Below are positions 25,604 through 37,600 of a DNA stretch of 64,000 bases, one piece after another. Where the stretch lies: positions 18,036-82,035 of the forward strand of contig JAURVB010001764.1 of the NCBI GenBank assembly GCA_033002965.1, written 5' to 3'. The position numbers and the translations under genes are program-made. Below the pieces are notes generated by a model that was not told the DNA's origin, searched no databases, and was given only the letters and a program-made list of their open reading frames with translations. Origin of the DNA: Piper betle (Eukaryota; Streptophyta; Magnoliopsida; Piperales; Piperaceae). Numbering within the stretch: position 1 is the first letter of the stretch; every line of letters begins with the position of its first letter.

Positions 25604-28058
25604 TTAACTGCTGGCCCTATTCCAAATCAACTCAAGCTCCCGGGCAAAGGTCTTTTGGCGGCAAACAACAATGGTGATGTGGTCCTTGTCGTCCACCACC
25701 TTGACATGAGCCCGGGGCACCTTCTTCTTCAAGGAGAAGCTGCACTCGAGAGGGATGAGGTCGTCGTCCCGGCCGTGGAACACGGCGACGTCGCAGCTCA
25801 GGCGCTCGCTCACTGCCTCGAGGTAGCCGTCGATCTTGCCGGCCGTGCCGAAGATGATGTTGTGGAGGGTGTGCCATGCAGCGTAGTGGGAATGGCAAAA
25901 CCACCCTTCAATTAAGAAAGTCCGGATCCTGCATGAACTCGTCGCCATAAAAACACCGAGTGAGAGACAGTGGAAGAGAAAGCTTGCATTTACAATGCTG
26001 GGGCCGAGTGAAGTAATGGTGAACCAACACAATCCCATGGATTCATTTCCTCCACTGGCAGAGATATTAGGTAGATGTAGGAGTTATGTTCTTGTTGGGT
26101 TCGGGCCAGCTGTTTTGAACAGTTCAATGTTGCACTAGGATCATATTATATATATGTATATATATGGTGATTGGTCTGGTCACAGTCTCATACATGTTAA
26201 TCTATACATTGATGAAGCTCATACGTCCATGTCGTAGAGTACTATATATTGTACATGACGATTTAATACAATCATGAATTGGGTACTGCCAAATAAACTT
26301 GTATGCACTTTGTGTTATAAGCATTAATTATTATCTATGCGTTCATGCTATTTTATTAATGTTACATTTGTATGTGATATTGGTGAGACAGCAAAATTAA
26401 GTAGCTTATCAACAAAGGAAAACATGGACGTTAATCTAAGTAGTTCTGACGGCGAGCCCATGTCTCCCACTGGCCACACATAGAGGCAGCTCTGCTCAGA
26501 CATTTCACTCAAATCACTTGAAAGATGTGGGACATGCCAACCTTTCTGAGCTTCACATCTTGTAGTCCATCTCATGAGATACGTACGTTTTATAATAAAT
26601 AAATTATAATAAGAACTACTTATAGTACTAAAAGCTAAAAACCCATCTAACTCAACTAAACTACATGGCCTCTTAATAAACAATTCAATCTCAGAAACAA
26701 GGTGATTATTATGCACATAATGATTAATTGGTTACCTATTCCTGGTGATAAGTTTGGTGAGAAAATCCCACAACCGGTGGTTCTTGCAGATCAGCAAACA
26801 AGCGAAGCGGCTAATGTGCTCGTACCAGCAGCCAATGGACGCCCCCAATGCGATCGGCGGCCACACGTGCCGTGGCGCGACTCGCCGGAGCACATACTGC
26901 GGGCCCATCTCCCCGCCGGGTACTGGAAAATATGGCTGCGCCCGTTTTCATTCAATTCCCATATTTCAAAATCGTTTTAAAGTCTTGAACTTGAAACTAT
27001 GCATATATAATAAAAAAAACGCAACATGGGTATTGGTGGAGACCAAGTGGGCTAATTACCGGTGCAAGCAGTGTGAGGGTCTTGACGGCATCTGGGTACT
27101 TCACTGCTAGGGCCAGGGCCAAAATACTCCCTAGCGAGTGTGCCACAATGTGGAACGACTTGACCTTGTGTGGAGCAAGAACCGATCTTTCTATCATCTC
27201 TAAGTGGTCACCGAGTGTGTATAGTGAATCTGCCGGTTTAGGACTCCGGCCGAACCCCATCAAGTCCACGGCAAAGAGCCGGTAGCGGGACTTGCACTCT
27301 TTGGAGAAGTTGGGAAAGAGGGTCTCTGTCCAAAATGCTGATGAAGAGATGAATCCGTGGATAAACAGGACACTCTCCTTGGCGCCGTCTGTGACATTAT
27401 TTTCAAAATACCAAAAGTGTAAACTAGCATGTGTAGGCCGGTTTAGTTTAAGGAATTAATGTATCAAGTAGTAAGTTGTGGGTTTTGTACCATTAGCTCC
27501 ATCTTTGTAGACAAAGAGTGTGTCTTTGGAGGAGGAGATCCAACCGGTGCAGGTGGTGCAATCACAGTCAGACCACCTGGGAATGGGGTGGGCTTGCTGC
27601 CCACCCATCTTCCCTTGTAGCATCTCAACGATGGTGGGGCTGACGGTGAATGCCGGCGGGGATGGGTTGGAGGAGGAGGCGCTTGGCTGCTCTGCCTCGG
27701 CCATCACTCTTCGGAACTCCTCGGCTACGGAGATGGCCATCTCGGAGATGAGCGACGGCCTGGTGTAGAGCGTGTCAGAGATTTCCTCTAGCTGTAACTT
27801 GGTGGAGCTCACACTCACCACCCTCGCCTGCCCGCGCTCTGCAACGAATATCTGGCCTCTGCTGGTGATGGCTTCCTTGGCCGGGCTGCAGTAGCAAGGT
27901 CGCCACTCGTACTCGATGGCCAAGTCCAACAGCTTGAAGGTGTGGCAGAGGAAGACGTCAAGAAGATCCAAGATGCAGAAAATCACGAAGCTCACCATCT
28001 CGTTCACCACTCTCCCACTCGTCGTGAGGACTGCTCTAAAACCTCTCATTGCACCCAT
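25604..28058 (-). CDS. BDG: BODYGUARD-type alpha/beta hydrolase (cuticle-related)
   Basis: Member of the BODYGUARD family, extracellular epidermal hydrolases required for normal cuticle formation; the substrate is not settled. Exons by hand: 28058-27491, 27388-27060, 26935-26736, 25928-25604; GT-AG introns, phases consistent, 473 residues, normal for the family. N-terminal hydrophobic segment MVSFVIFCILDLLDVFLC, then the family block EWRPCYCSPAKEAITSRG and EISDTLYTRPSL, and PIPRWSDCDC. The hydrolase fold begins at VLFIHGFISSSAFW; the nucleophile is S274 in VAHSLGS, acid candidates D420-D422 (GRDDDLIP), His H449 (DKDHITIV). The acceptor of exon 3 was placed at GCGCAG|CCA (26936/26935) because it restores the conserved APPYFPVPGGE; a stronger-looking TTTTCCAG 12 bases later would break the frame. 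Start ATG is the first in the frame near a plausible N-terminus; an N-terminal variant is possible. Confidence 0.93.
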
Positions 28059-28059
28059 T

Positions 28060-30100
28060 TCAACCGCTTTACAGCCTGCAGAAGTGGTAAGGAAGAGCGA
28101 GGTGTGCTCTATAGCAGAGAAGTGTCCATGAAGCTAATGCACTCGTTCCCTCTGCGGCTCGGATGTGCGTTCAATGAAGATCATCCATCTCCATGGCTGC
28201 TTCTGCAAAGGGCACAACATGGGTATGCTGGGAGTGGGGGAGTCTTGAAGAAAAAAGAGGGAAAAGGGCCTCCAATGTGGGTGTATGGTTGGTAAGACCC
28301 ACAAGCAATGTAGATGGGAAAATGGGAAGTTGGGGGAGGAGGAAGCGTTTCTTGTGGGAGACTAAGTCTAGAAGGTAGCAAGAATGGGGGAAGGAGAGGG
28401 GGAGGTTGACAACGTACCACGCTGGGTGTGGCCGATAAATCAATTCATTGTTCATTTAAAACTCTGTGTTGAGCAAGGTAAAGTGGTAGGTAGTAGTTGA
28501 ACTCCCCGCTAACAATTCTGCTTCAGATGCTCTGCACAACCATCTAAGCTGCTTACACCCATAAAACCTTGGAAATCTACTTTTTGAGTAAATTCTAACA
28601 TTGTTCACTACTGTGGTATGGAGACAACCATGGCTTAACACGTGGAGATAAAAGGTGGGATAAACAAGAGTTACCCAGTCAAGCTTCATTTATAGTGGGA
28701 AGGGGTTATAATTCTTACGGGTCGAAGTCCCCTCCTCACCATTTATGACGAGCTATCTAAAGCACATGAACCCCATCCCTGTCAAGTGCCACACAACCTC
28801 ATTGGCCTCACCGTCCCTCCTACGGGTTGACGCCGAGACATTCAATTCATGAAATCGGTGAGTGGCCGGTGTGGCTAGCTAGCGACTGTGAAAACTAGGC
28901 TAGAATTGGAGGGGTTCTATTCGGCCCGGTCGCCTACACTTTTGTTCTGCTACTATAACCACAACCATGCGTTCTTAAGAAACTCCCGAACTCGACTCAC
29001 CCTTATTATAAAGCTGACTCAAAGTCCATCCGACAATAGATAGAAGATGGAAAATTTTGTGTGCACCACCAAAATATTTTTGCATTTTTCCAAGTCTAAA
29101 TTTGATCGGTCGTTAATTTAATGTGCCAATTAAATTCAAGACGGAGAATAACGGAGAAAATTTCAGAAATGCACATAATATTAATCGTAGGAGATAGATC
29201 AGCGTGTATGAACGCATGGTCTCATATGACATGAAAATTATAACAATTAAGTTTATTTGCAGTACCTTCAATTTGTTTGCAACACTTAAGTGTTAGACAA
29301 TAATGATGGTATTTTAAGAGCTTTTAATTGTTTGACCTACAAATTAAACAGAGAATCATAGATATATATATTATGGTTCACACGGACATGACCGACGGTT
29401 ACGGGGTTGGGGCTTTGCATGAGTCGTGAGTCATGAGGGGGTGGCTGCTGTAGTTTTTTCTCCCATGTCGTTCAATTGGCCTATCTCACCCCTCAATTCT
29501 CGTCAACTTCCTTAACTTTAATTGGGTCGGTCGAACAAGGAAACAAATTATCACCCAAAAAAATCAAGAACATCAACAATTACGATCGTATTATGATTTT
29601 CCACAATAATTAAAGAAACTTTCGCCAAAACCATATTCGTGACCCGGACATCAGCAAAATCTCAAACGCCTATCATGATTTGGATATGAAAAAAAGAAGA
29701 AAGAGACTCAAGAGAGATGTGAGTCACGAAAAAACAGCGAACATGTCACTTGATGACTGCACGATAATGAATCGCAGATTCAGGAACCAAATTTTGCCTA
29801 ATTTGATTTGTTGTAAGCATATTAATGCAGGAGAATCACCGATTGACTCAAGGGGCCAAGAACAATCTCAATAAATTTAATAATCAAGCAAATATTGATT
29901 ATAGGACATGTTAGGAATTGCATAAACTGTCATATTCTTTCGGTTCAGTTCAAAATATTCAAACAAACGAGCCCCCTGTCATGGTTCAATAAGTCGCAGT
30001 TACTAAGACTACACTATCCCAGCTCCAAACATGGTATCAAATTACAACATACCATTACAAGCGCTAAAACCAGCCTGCTTGGGTGATAGCCTGTAGATTT
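28060..30100. other. Intergenic DNA between BDG and GIF
   Basis: Promoter side of the BDG-like gene and 3' side of the GIF gene. Open frames at 28171-28455, 28456-28689 and 29680-29874 have no recognisable domain. No gene called. Confidence 0.5.
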
Positions 30101-30101
30101 C

Positions 30102-33100
30102 TCAGTCGGCAACTTCATCTGATCCTTTCGCAAAGGATGTTTCCCCATTGACACCGCCAGGGCTGGCACTGGAGCCACCACGACCGTTATCACCATTACC
30201 AGCATCTGCAGGTGGCCCTCCATCTTTGTTTCCGCGGGCATCCGAAGTAGCGGATAGACCTGCATGCTCAATGTCAGCTACACCATGAACAATGGGTAAT
30301 CCCACATTGCTCCCTCTGGGAAAAATTCCTAGCTGCACCCCAATGGGCCTACCATGGTAACACCCAAATCATTGTTTGACAAAACATTCATAGGGTATCT
30401 GGCACAGGTCCATAATTCATGTCAGATGAAGGATACGTAACATATGCTGCAAATAGGGTGTCCCACGAACACGCTTATGATAAGGCAGCTATAACATTTT
30501 GTTAAAGGTGAGTACCTTCAGCATGAAAGGCATGTACTCCATTGCTGGGACCTGGCCTCATGCCCATTTGAGCCTGTAAAAGGGAAGGATGTTGGTGCAG
30601 TAAATGTTGTTGCTCCTGCATTTGCTGCTGATTAAACTGCATGGGCATTTTTTGCACAAACATCTGCTGCTGAGCCGCCACTTGCGGATGCTGCATGAAA
30701 GCCCCAGCTTGTTGAAGGGCAGCATGAGGAGGCATCTGCGAGGAGCACAACACATAAACCCAAAAATGAGCAAATGAAGCATCAATAAATGTAAACATAT
30801 TACACAAAATCTTCTTATGAGACTAACCTGTGGAGGAACTGAAACTTGAGGTTGAGCATCCGCAATGGCAGCCAAATACATCAGATTTTGTTGAAGCTTA
30901 GCTTGATACCTATTGTTTTTTAAACAACACCATTAGTGATCAGCAACAAATTTACCAATTCAAAAATTGTAAAATAGACAAATAATAACAAAGGACATTC
31001 TACAAATAAAAGCAAAGTATGCATTGAGCAATATAAAAAAATTAAGATAGAGCCCAGAAATATGAACATGTCTCAGCCATCATGAACAGCACACATATAT
31101 ATTGGAATTCAAGAAAAATTTACAGAAAGAGAAAGAACTTGGCCAACTTAGAGCTCGTAATAAAACAAAAATGAACCAACGTAATCACCATTTACACAAG
31201 CAATCAATTGGTTGCTTTCACATTAAATAGACAACACAAAACCTTTCCGATGAAAAGTGACAAGTTCATGCTGGATGTCTTTCCCATCAAAACTGATGAG
31301 GCTTGAAGCTTCAACATTGCACTCATCATGTATCTCCTCAAATTAGTGGATAGGCATCATGAAATGATTCTTGACTTGGATAATGGAAAAAATTATATAT
31401 TGGTTGGCAAGCAAAGCCAATCAAGAACTGGGAAGTCACATAATACACTTCAAAATCTAAATAATTTTACTAGTGAATAAAGAAACAATAACATTTCTTT
31501 AGCAAATTTGCTATCCATGACCTAAAAAGAACATATAACAACTTAATTTAAAAAATAGAAGCCACAAGATTAAAAATAAAAAAGGAAAATTGTAAATTAC
31601 TCTGTGAAACATGCCATGACTGTATCAAGAATATATAGAAAACAAAATAGCATTTACACATCCAATTTCTCAACAACCTCAAGTCACAATTTCGATTTGG
31701 AATAAATATTTTTATGGCGTTGATGATGAGTAGGGAGTTAAAGGTCGTGCCCCGTTATAAATCCAAAGTTTATAATGCTATGCAGGTGAAAGGGCTATTT
31801 AAGTTTGTTGTATTTTATTAAGTTTGAGGTATAATTGTGTTGTTAAAAGTTGCATTCATCTTACCCATTAACTGAAGTCACAATCTCTGATTCAGATTGC
31901 AACATACTCTTTATTCGCAAACTACTCTTACTTGTCTTCACTGGAATAGTGATCAGGAAGAAATTAAATTCTTTCTGAGTCAGTTTCCCATAAGAAGATA
32001 CAGCATAATAAGATCAACTAATTTTATACATGACTAGGTGAGAATCAATAAAATAGAGTTGACATATCATATGTCTGATATGCAAAACCGCAGGAATTTT
32101 TTAAGGTTCAATTATCCTCCGAGATAAGCTTGTTTAATCTAGATCCTGCTAAACTTTCAAGGGAGAGTTAATGCACACAGGGGCTTGATGTGTTAGGTGT
32201 CCAGACACATAATAAGTGATACGTTTGACATTTGTTATGTCATCAAGTTAGAAGTTGCTATTCAAGCTTGCAAGGTCTTGTTATCTTTGAGGTGTCATTA
32301 CCTTGTCATAAATCAGGTAATCATTCCAATTGAGTCTTACCTATTATATAATGTTGGGTTTTGTATATTGGTGGTTAATTGTTGATGAAATAAAGGTAAT
32401 TGAAATAGATCTATTCTACATTGCTCACTTGGCATAAATTATTTTTAGCCATTATTCTCTTGGCAACATGGTTGCTTATTTCATCTATTGCCCACTAGAT
32501 TTACACATTGATTATATAAAATCCTGATGTTTGTTTGTATATAGCATGTTCTCAGGAACTTCATTTAAATGTTGGGCTTTGTAATGTGGAATTGGTGTAA
32601 TTTAATTCAAATTATCCAAATGTAGACAAAGCATATGCTTTCTTCATCTACTTCTTTTTCTCCTGCTGTAATAATCGCATACATCTGACTGATATCACAA
32701 AAATGTTACCAAGTTAACCCCTTAAAAAGTTCAATATTTAAATGCAGTGCCTAAGAACATGCAAAATACAAACGAACAACAGGATTATTAATATAATCAA
32801 TGAGCATATCTAGTAGACAATAGATAAAATAAATAACAATGTTGCCAAGAGAATAATAGCTAAAAATAATCTATGCCAAGTGAATAAAGCAGCATAGATC
32901 TATTTCAATTACCTTTATTTCGTCAACAATTAACCACCAATATAAAATTGGAACACTAGTAGCATTAAAAGAATAAAACATAAAGTCCTATTATAAGGTA
33001 TCTCACTAATCAATCATTTTTTCATATTAAAAAGAGCCTGATGTTCATACAACATAACTTGCTATGAGAACAATGAAGTAGCACACAACAGAGAATATCA

Positions 33101-34332
33101 AGGTAAACCCACGTAGCTCCGAACAACTAATACTAACAAAAGCAACCACAAAGGATTAACTGTTTATAATATACGCAACAAATAGGTCAGTGACAGCTAA
33201 GATCACATTTTGGTTAGCAAATATCTTTGTACAAATTCAATAAAAGCGAAATAAGAAGTTAAAAGTTTAACCACTGTAAATTTTGCGTGCACATAGAATC
33301 AGCCAGATAGATTTAAGTAGCAAAAAATATCTTCTATCCCAATGTCATTGTCTTTCTTGAAAGCTAAACGCCATGATTTTTCATGGCTTTTATTTTTCTC
33401 CAAACCAACAAAAGGCCTCAGTGGAGATGTAAGCCAGAAAGAAAAGAAAAAATGTAAAATTTGAATTAATTTAGTTTCCAACCGATCAAGCTTGAAAGAG
33501 CAGATAAAATCACAGAGGAGATTTGAAAACCATTGACATCTGAATCCAAATATAATAAATTGCTCAACAGATATACAAAAGATCCTTTATCCAAACCTGC
33601 CAGAAATATGGAAGCATGACAAAGACATAGGAAGCCAAGAATAATATAAATAAAAATGGACAGAAAAAATGTAGTGAATCCTATTTAATGAATTTTATAT
33701 GATCAATTTAAATGTGGAAGCAATCAATTAGTATAAATGACTTCTATTCCACTGACCAATTTCCAATAATGTATAGACAAAGATGACAAAAAGGTTGACC
33801 CATTTTTACACATATAAGTAAGGCTTTCAAAACTGGAAATTTTCAAGAGGCCATTTTGAATAATAGTATCACTTACTGCGCACACTCAGCTAGCTTCCCC
33901 AAGTTCTGATTATCCAATATCGCCAGAATCAACTTTTTATTCTCATCCAGGAACTGAATCAACACCAACAAAAATGCCCACTTAAGTCACAAGCTCAAAC
34001 ATGCACCCTCCAACTATAAGCAAACTGCACGTTTCATTCTAAAAGCATCACCTCATCAACAAAAACCAATGCTTCCGTTACAAAAATGTGCAAAAGATCA
34101 AAGACAAACAGGAACGGTAAGAAAAACAGGCACCCGGGTATTAAATTCAGTCACGCATTCTCTAAATATACAAAAAACACACGTCTCCATCATCCCCGAA
34201 AACAACTTCTCTTCTATAGCAAAACTCAATGTTTACCCCACATAGATTCGCTAGACATCATACACAAACTGGAACAGTAAAAGAAAAATACACAATCAAG
34301 CAACTAACTAAGTTCAATCAGGCATTCTCTTC

Positions 34333-34368
<36 letters not shown>

Positions 34369-34611
34369 ACAGGTTTCCTCACCACCAAAAAGGGCTTCTG
34401 TTCTATAACCAAAACCCACAGCCTAAACAAGTACGAAATTGCAAGATATCACAGCCAAACAAGAAGAGCAAACAGTCAAATATTAAAAAAATGCAACAAA
34501 AACGAAAACATGCAGAGGAGAGAAACGCACGCTCTGAATCTGCTCGGTGGTAATATTGGCGGTGGCGAACTGAGGAGGAATGGGAGACAAAATCGGCCGC
34601 GGCTGCTGCAT
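30102..34611 (-). CDS. GIF: GRF-interacting factor (GIF/ANGUSTIFOLIA3 type, SSXT domain)
   Basis: Transcriptional co-activator that binds GROWTH-REGULATING FACTORs and recruits SWI/SNF chromatin remodelling to promote cell proliferation in leaves and flowers; nuclear. Exons: 34611-34531, 33953-33877, 30909-30828, 30735-30516, 30259-30102; GT-AG introns, phases agree, 205 residues. The SNH/SSXT domain spans about residues 18-77: NITTEQIQSFLDENKKLIL, AILDNQNLGKLAECAQYQAK and LQQNLMYLAAIADAQPQ. The rest is Gln/Met-rich (QQQMFVQKMPMQFNQQQMQ) and ends Gly/Ser/Asp-rich (GNGDNGRGGSSASPGG), as in GIF2/GIF3 rather than AN3/GIF1. Intron 2 is about 3 kb and holds an inverted repeat; intron 1 holds an (AAT)n microsatellite. 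The start matches the family N-terminus MQQP. Confidence 0.94.
32363..32948. repeat. Inverted repeat (MITE-like) in GIF intron 2
   Basis: Arms of about 225 bp: 32363-32590 pairs with 32948-32725. Shared landmarks include TTGGTGGTTAATTGTTGA, AATTGAAATAGATCTAT and TTATTCTCTTGGCAACAT. The spacer is about 135 bp. Small differences between the arms show it is not recent. No coding sequence; target duplications not clear. Confidence 0.65.
34333..34367. repeat. (AAT)n microsatellite in GIF intron 1
   Basis: About eleven AAT units in a row, read directly. Confidence 0.95.
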
Positions 34612-35505
34612 TTCTTCCCTTTCTCGCGCTCCCTTTGTTCCCCCTAAATACTACTTGCACACCCCCCTTGTCAACTGCTCACAAAAACCCTAAACAGGAA
34701 GAAAAGAGGAGAAAAGTGGAGAAAAGAGCAAAGCCCGTGTCACCAAAAGCAGCAACCATTAGACAGCAGCGGAAGCGGCCGTGTGAGTGGTGGCGGTGGT
34801 GGAGAAGGAGAAATCGGCGGCGGCGGCTGAGGAGGAGAGGGGTGGTTTAGGAGAGGCTTTTGGGGTTTGAAACTTAGAGGTGTTAGGTGATTGAAATTGG
34901 GCCCGCAGTGGCTTTTTGGTGTCCATATGTTGTAGCTGGTTGATGTGGGGCCTGTCGCTTTTAATAGAATCCACTCGCTAGATCTGTTGTGGTCCTGGTG
35001 CGTTGCAGCGAGTCCGTGGGATGTTATATAGTGTTCTCCTACTTCTCCTTGCGTTCGACCCTGCTCCACATATTTTATTTTGATGATCAAAAACAATGTT
35101 AGAATGACAAAATTAGAAAAAACCCAATGTTCAAAACTACACATGGGTGGGTGATTACGAGGTATATTTTGTATTAGCTTATATATAAAATCTGTTTGGG
35201 TTACATGCCTTTGTATGTGTATTATGCGTCTTCAAATTGCTCTGCATGAAAAAATTGTGCTTGTTCTATTTTTTTAGAAAAAAAAAAACTCGTGGTAACT
35301 TATGACAACGACAGAATCTCAATAACAATATGCCATAGTTTAGGTCAACATATTATTATTATTGGATTTATTTCACATCATATTTGGAGATAACTGGTGA
35401 CTTATATATAAGCTAATGAGAAAATCTTATTTCTTAAATTAGCTTTTGGATTAAGAAAAGCTCATGACACTTATTAAAAGTCTTGTTTAGAGGCCTATTA
35501 GAATC
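34612..35505. other. GIF promoter region, no other gene
   Basis: The first 250 bp upstream of the GIF start are purine/pyrimidine biased with GGC/GGA-rich patches (34760-34850), likely 5' UTR. Small open frames here are Pro- or Arg-rich and unconvincing. Confidence 0.4.
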
Positions 35506-35509
35506 AACA

Positions 35510-37600
35510 GTGGCATCACAGCCTAGTTGGCTTAGTGTTGCCTTGGGCCTGCCCGAATTAGAGTTTCTTAAAATTTCACTATATAATAAAGGGAAGATGA
35601 TTCAGGTGGGCTAGCCCAGCCTTGGGCAAGTCCAAATTGGAGTCTCTTAGAACTTCATTATGTAGTGAGGGGGAGATGATTCGGGTGGGCTTACCCAGCC
35701 TTGGGCCAGCTCGAAATCTCTATTCTTTTAGTTTGTTTTATTTTATTTCAGGCATTATTTTCCAATATCTTATGTTCACTGTTGTTGATCTCCAACTTTG
35801 AGGATTTTTTTCAACAATTGGCGTCATCTGTGGGAACTTTCATTCATTCGGATATTGATTTGAATGGGAGTCATGGCAGACACTTTCAAGACAGGGAAGA
35901 TTGAAAATTTTGATAGAACAAATTATCAATGGTGGAGGATGCAGATTGAGGATAGGAGCAACTACATCAACCGCTTGTAAGTACTAAGCCGAATTTTGGA
36001 CAACCATTTGGAGTGGTGACTGATGCTTCAGACGTGGGCGGTATACTACAACAGGAAGTTGGGTGCATTATCTAATAGTATGGCGAGGCTGCTTATTAGA
36101 TCCAGTTTATTGTCATCATAGACAATGTAGCTAACACATTCTTCAGAACCCGAAAGAAGAAATCTCTTAGGTAGGCAAGGTGGCAGGTGCTACTGGAGCA
36201 GGTCAGAGAGTTGGCAAAGGCAAATCTCGAGGACAAGAAGTTGGTTGAGTCAGCAGGGGCTGGACTCGCATGTATTGTTTCGATGATGCGTTAGTCTATG
36301 CTAGTGGGGGTCAGACTAAGATGAAAGCTTACGAAGGAGTCCCATGATCCCCAATGGGTAAGACATCCAGATCTTGTTTGGTGAGTCAGTAGGATAAGGT
36401 GGAGAAGAAGGTTAGAGGCTGAGTTGCTGTAGCCACTACCTACACCTTCGAGACCATGGAGCTCGGTCTCAATGGACTTGGTGTTCGGATTCCCTAGGGT
36501 GAAAGGAATGTCAGCAAGGTTAGTGGGTCGGTTTTCTAAATACTCATTTTTGTAGTAATACCACAAGGGTGCTCAACAAAGACTATTGCCGAATGGTTCT
36601 TTAGGAACTTCAGGAACGTTGGGAAGTACTGTGGTCTTGATTGACATTGTTACAACTAACCATTCTCAGTTTGATGGGCAGGCTAAGAGGCGAATGCATT
36701 GAGGTATTTCGTAACAGCTAGAGGAACTGGTTGGAACTTCTTGAGGCAGTGTAGTTTTGTTATAAACTGCATCGTTTTTCAGCTACGAGGCTTAGTCCTT
36801 TTGAAGTTGCGAGAGGCTACTAACCTTTTACACCACTAGAGGTTTCTCCACAGGGAGGTGGAGTACAGGGTCCAGCTGCACAAGTTTACCAGGGATTGGC
36901 AAGAACTGTATAAGGAGGCAGTGGATTCATTGGCCGAAGCAATGAGCATAATGAAGAGATATGCTGACTCAAGGGCATTGTCATTCAACGTGGGGGACAA
37001 AGTAAAGCTGAAGCTCAAGCCACTGATTTGGGAGAAAATCAATCGTACCAAGGTGCATTGGGTATTAGTGCAAAGGTATGACAGTCCGTGAGGTGGAGAA
37101 GGTACAGGGGTACAAGCTTTACCCAGTTTTCCATGATAGTTTTCTCGAACCTTTCTATGAGGATTTGGTCAATCTGAGAAGAGCTCATCTTAATGGAGCT
37201 CCCCCTACTATCTGGCAATAATTTGGGAAAAAGGTCGGGAGGATTTTGAAATATAGGAACGTCAGCCTGATGACTTCAAAGGATTGGATGGAGTTTATAT
37301 ATTGATGCAGGAGAACCGGAGTTTTATGATAAAATCATGAGTGACACATGCTTATTTTAAGTAGGAGTTGGCCATGAAAGATGAGATGTTATCATTGAAG
37401 AAGATTCATACATAGGAATTGGTGAAGTTGTCACAAAAAAGAGAGGCTTTACAAAATAAGTGAAAGGGGGAACCGAGAAGCGAGGCTAGTTGGGAAAAGA
37501 AGAGGGACTTATGATAATTAAAGAGCAAGATCAAGAAGTGGTGTGGAGGACTTAACCCTTCGATGAAGTACATCCAAATAATTATTTAGGCATGAAAGCA
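35510..37600 (+). mobile_element. Mosaic of decayed copia and gypsy retrotransposon fragments
   Basis: Plus strand, stop-ridden. At about 35872 a gag-like start (ADTFKTGKIENFDRTNYQWW) looks like Ty1/copia gag. At about 35985 NFGQPFGVVTDASDVGGILQ is gypsy RNase H-like. At about 36660-37200 there is gypsy integrase C-terminal sequence: FDGQAKR-like, TRLSPFEVARGY, FTRDWQELYKEAVDSLAEAM, FNVGDKVKLKLKP, LYPVFHDSFLEPF. At about 37370 AMKDEMLSLKK-HT-ELVKL matches the start of a copia reverse transcriptase. Both families are therefore represented, probably by nested insertions and deletions. No intact domain. Confidence 0.7.
35530..35716 (+). repeat. Tandem repeat, unit about 80-95 bp, LTR-like
   Basis: The unit CAGCCTTGGGC...AGAGTCTCTTAGAACTTCA...GGAGATGATTCGGGTGGGCT occurs about 2.3 times with minor changes, just upstream of the gag-like segment. 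It resembles a repeated LTR or untranslated leader. Confidence 0.55.

Noticed and set aside
28171..28455. Small open frame upstream of the BODYGUARD-like gene
   Set aside because: No recognisable motif, and equally long frames exist on the opposite strand.
34740..35144. Pro/Ser-rich open frame upstream of GIF
   Set aside because: Low-complexity 5' UTR/promoter sequence, no domain, runs against gene context.
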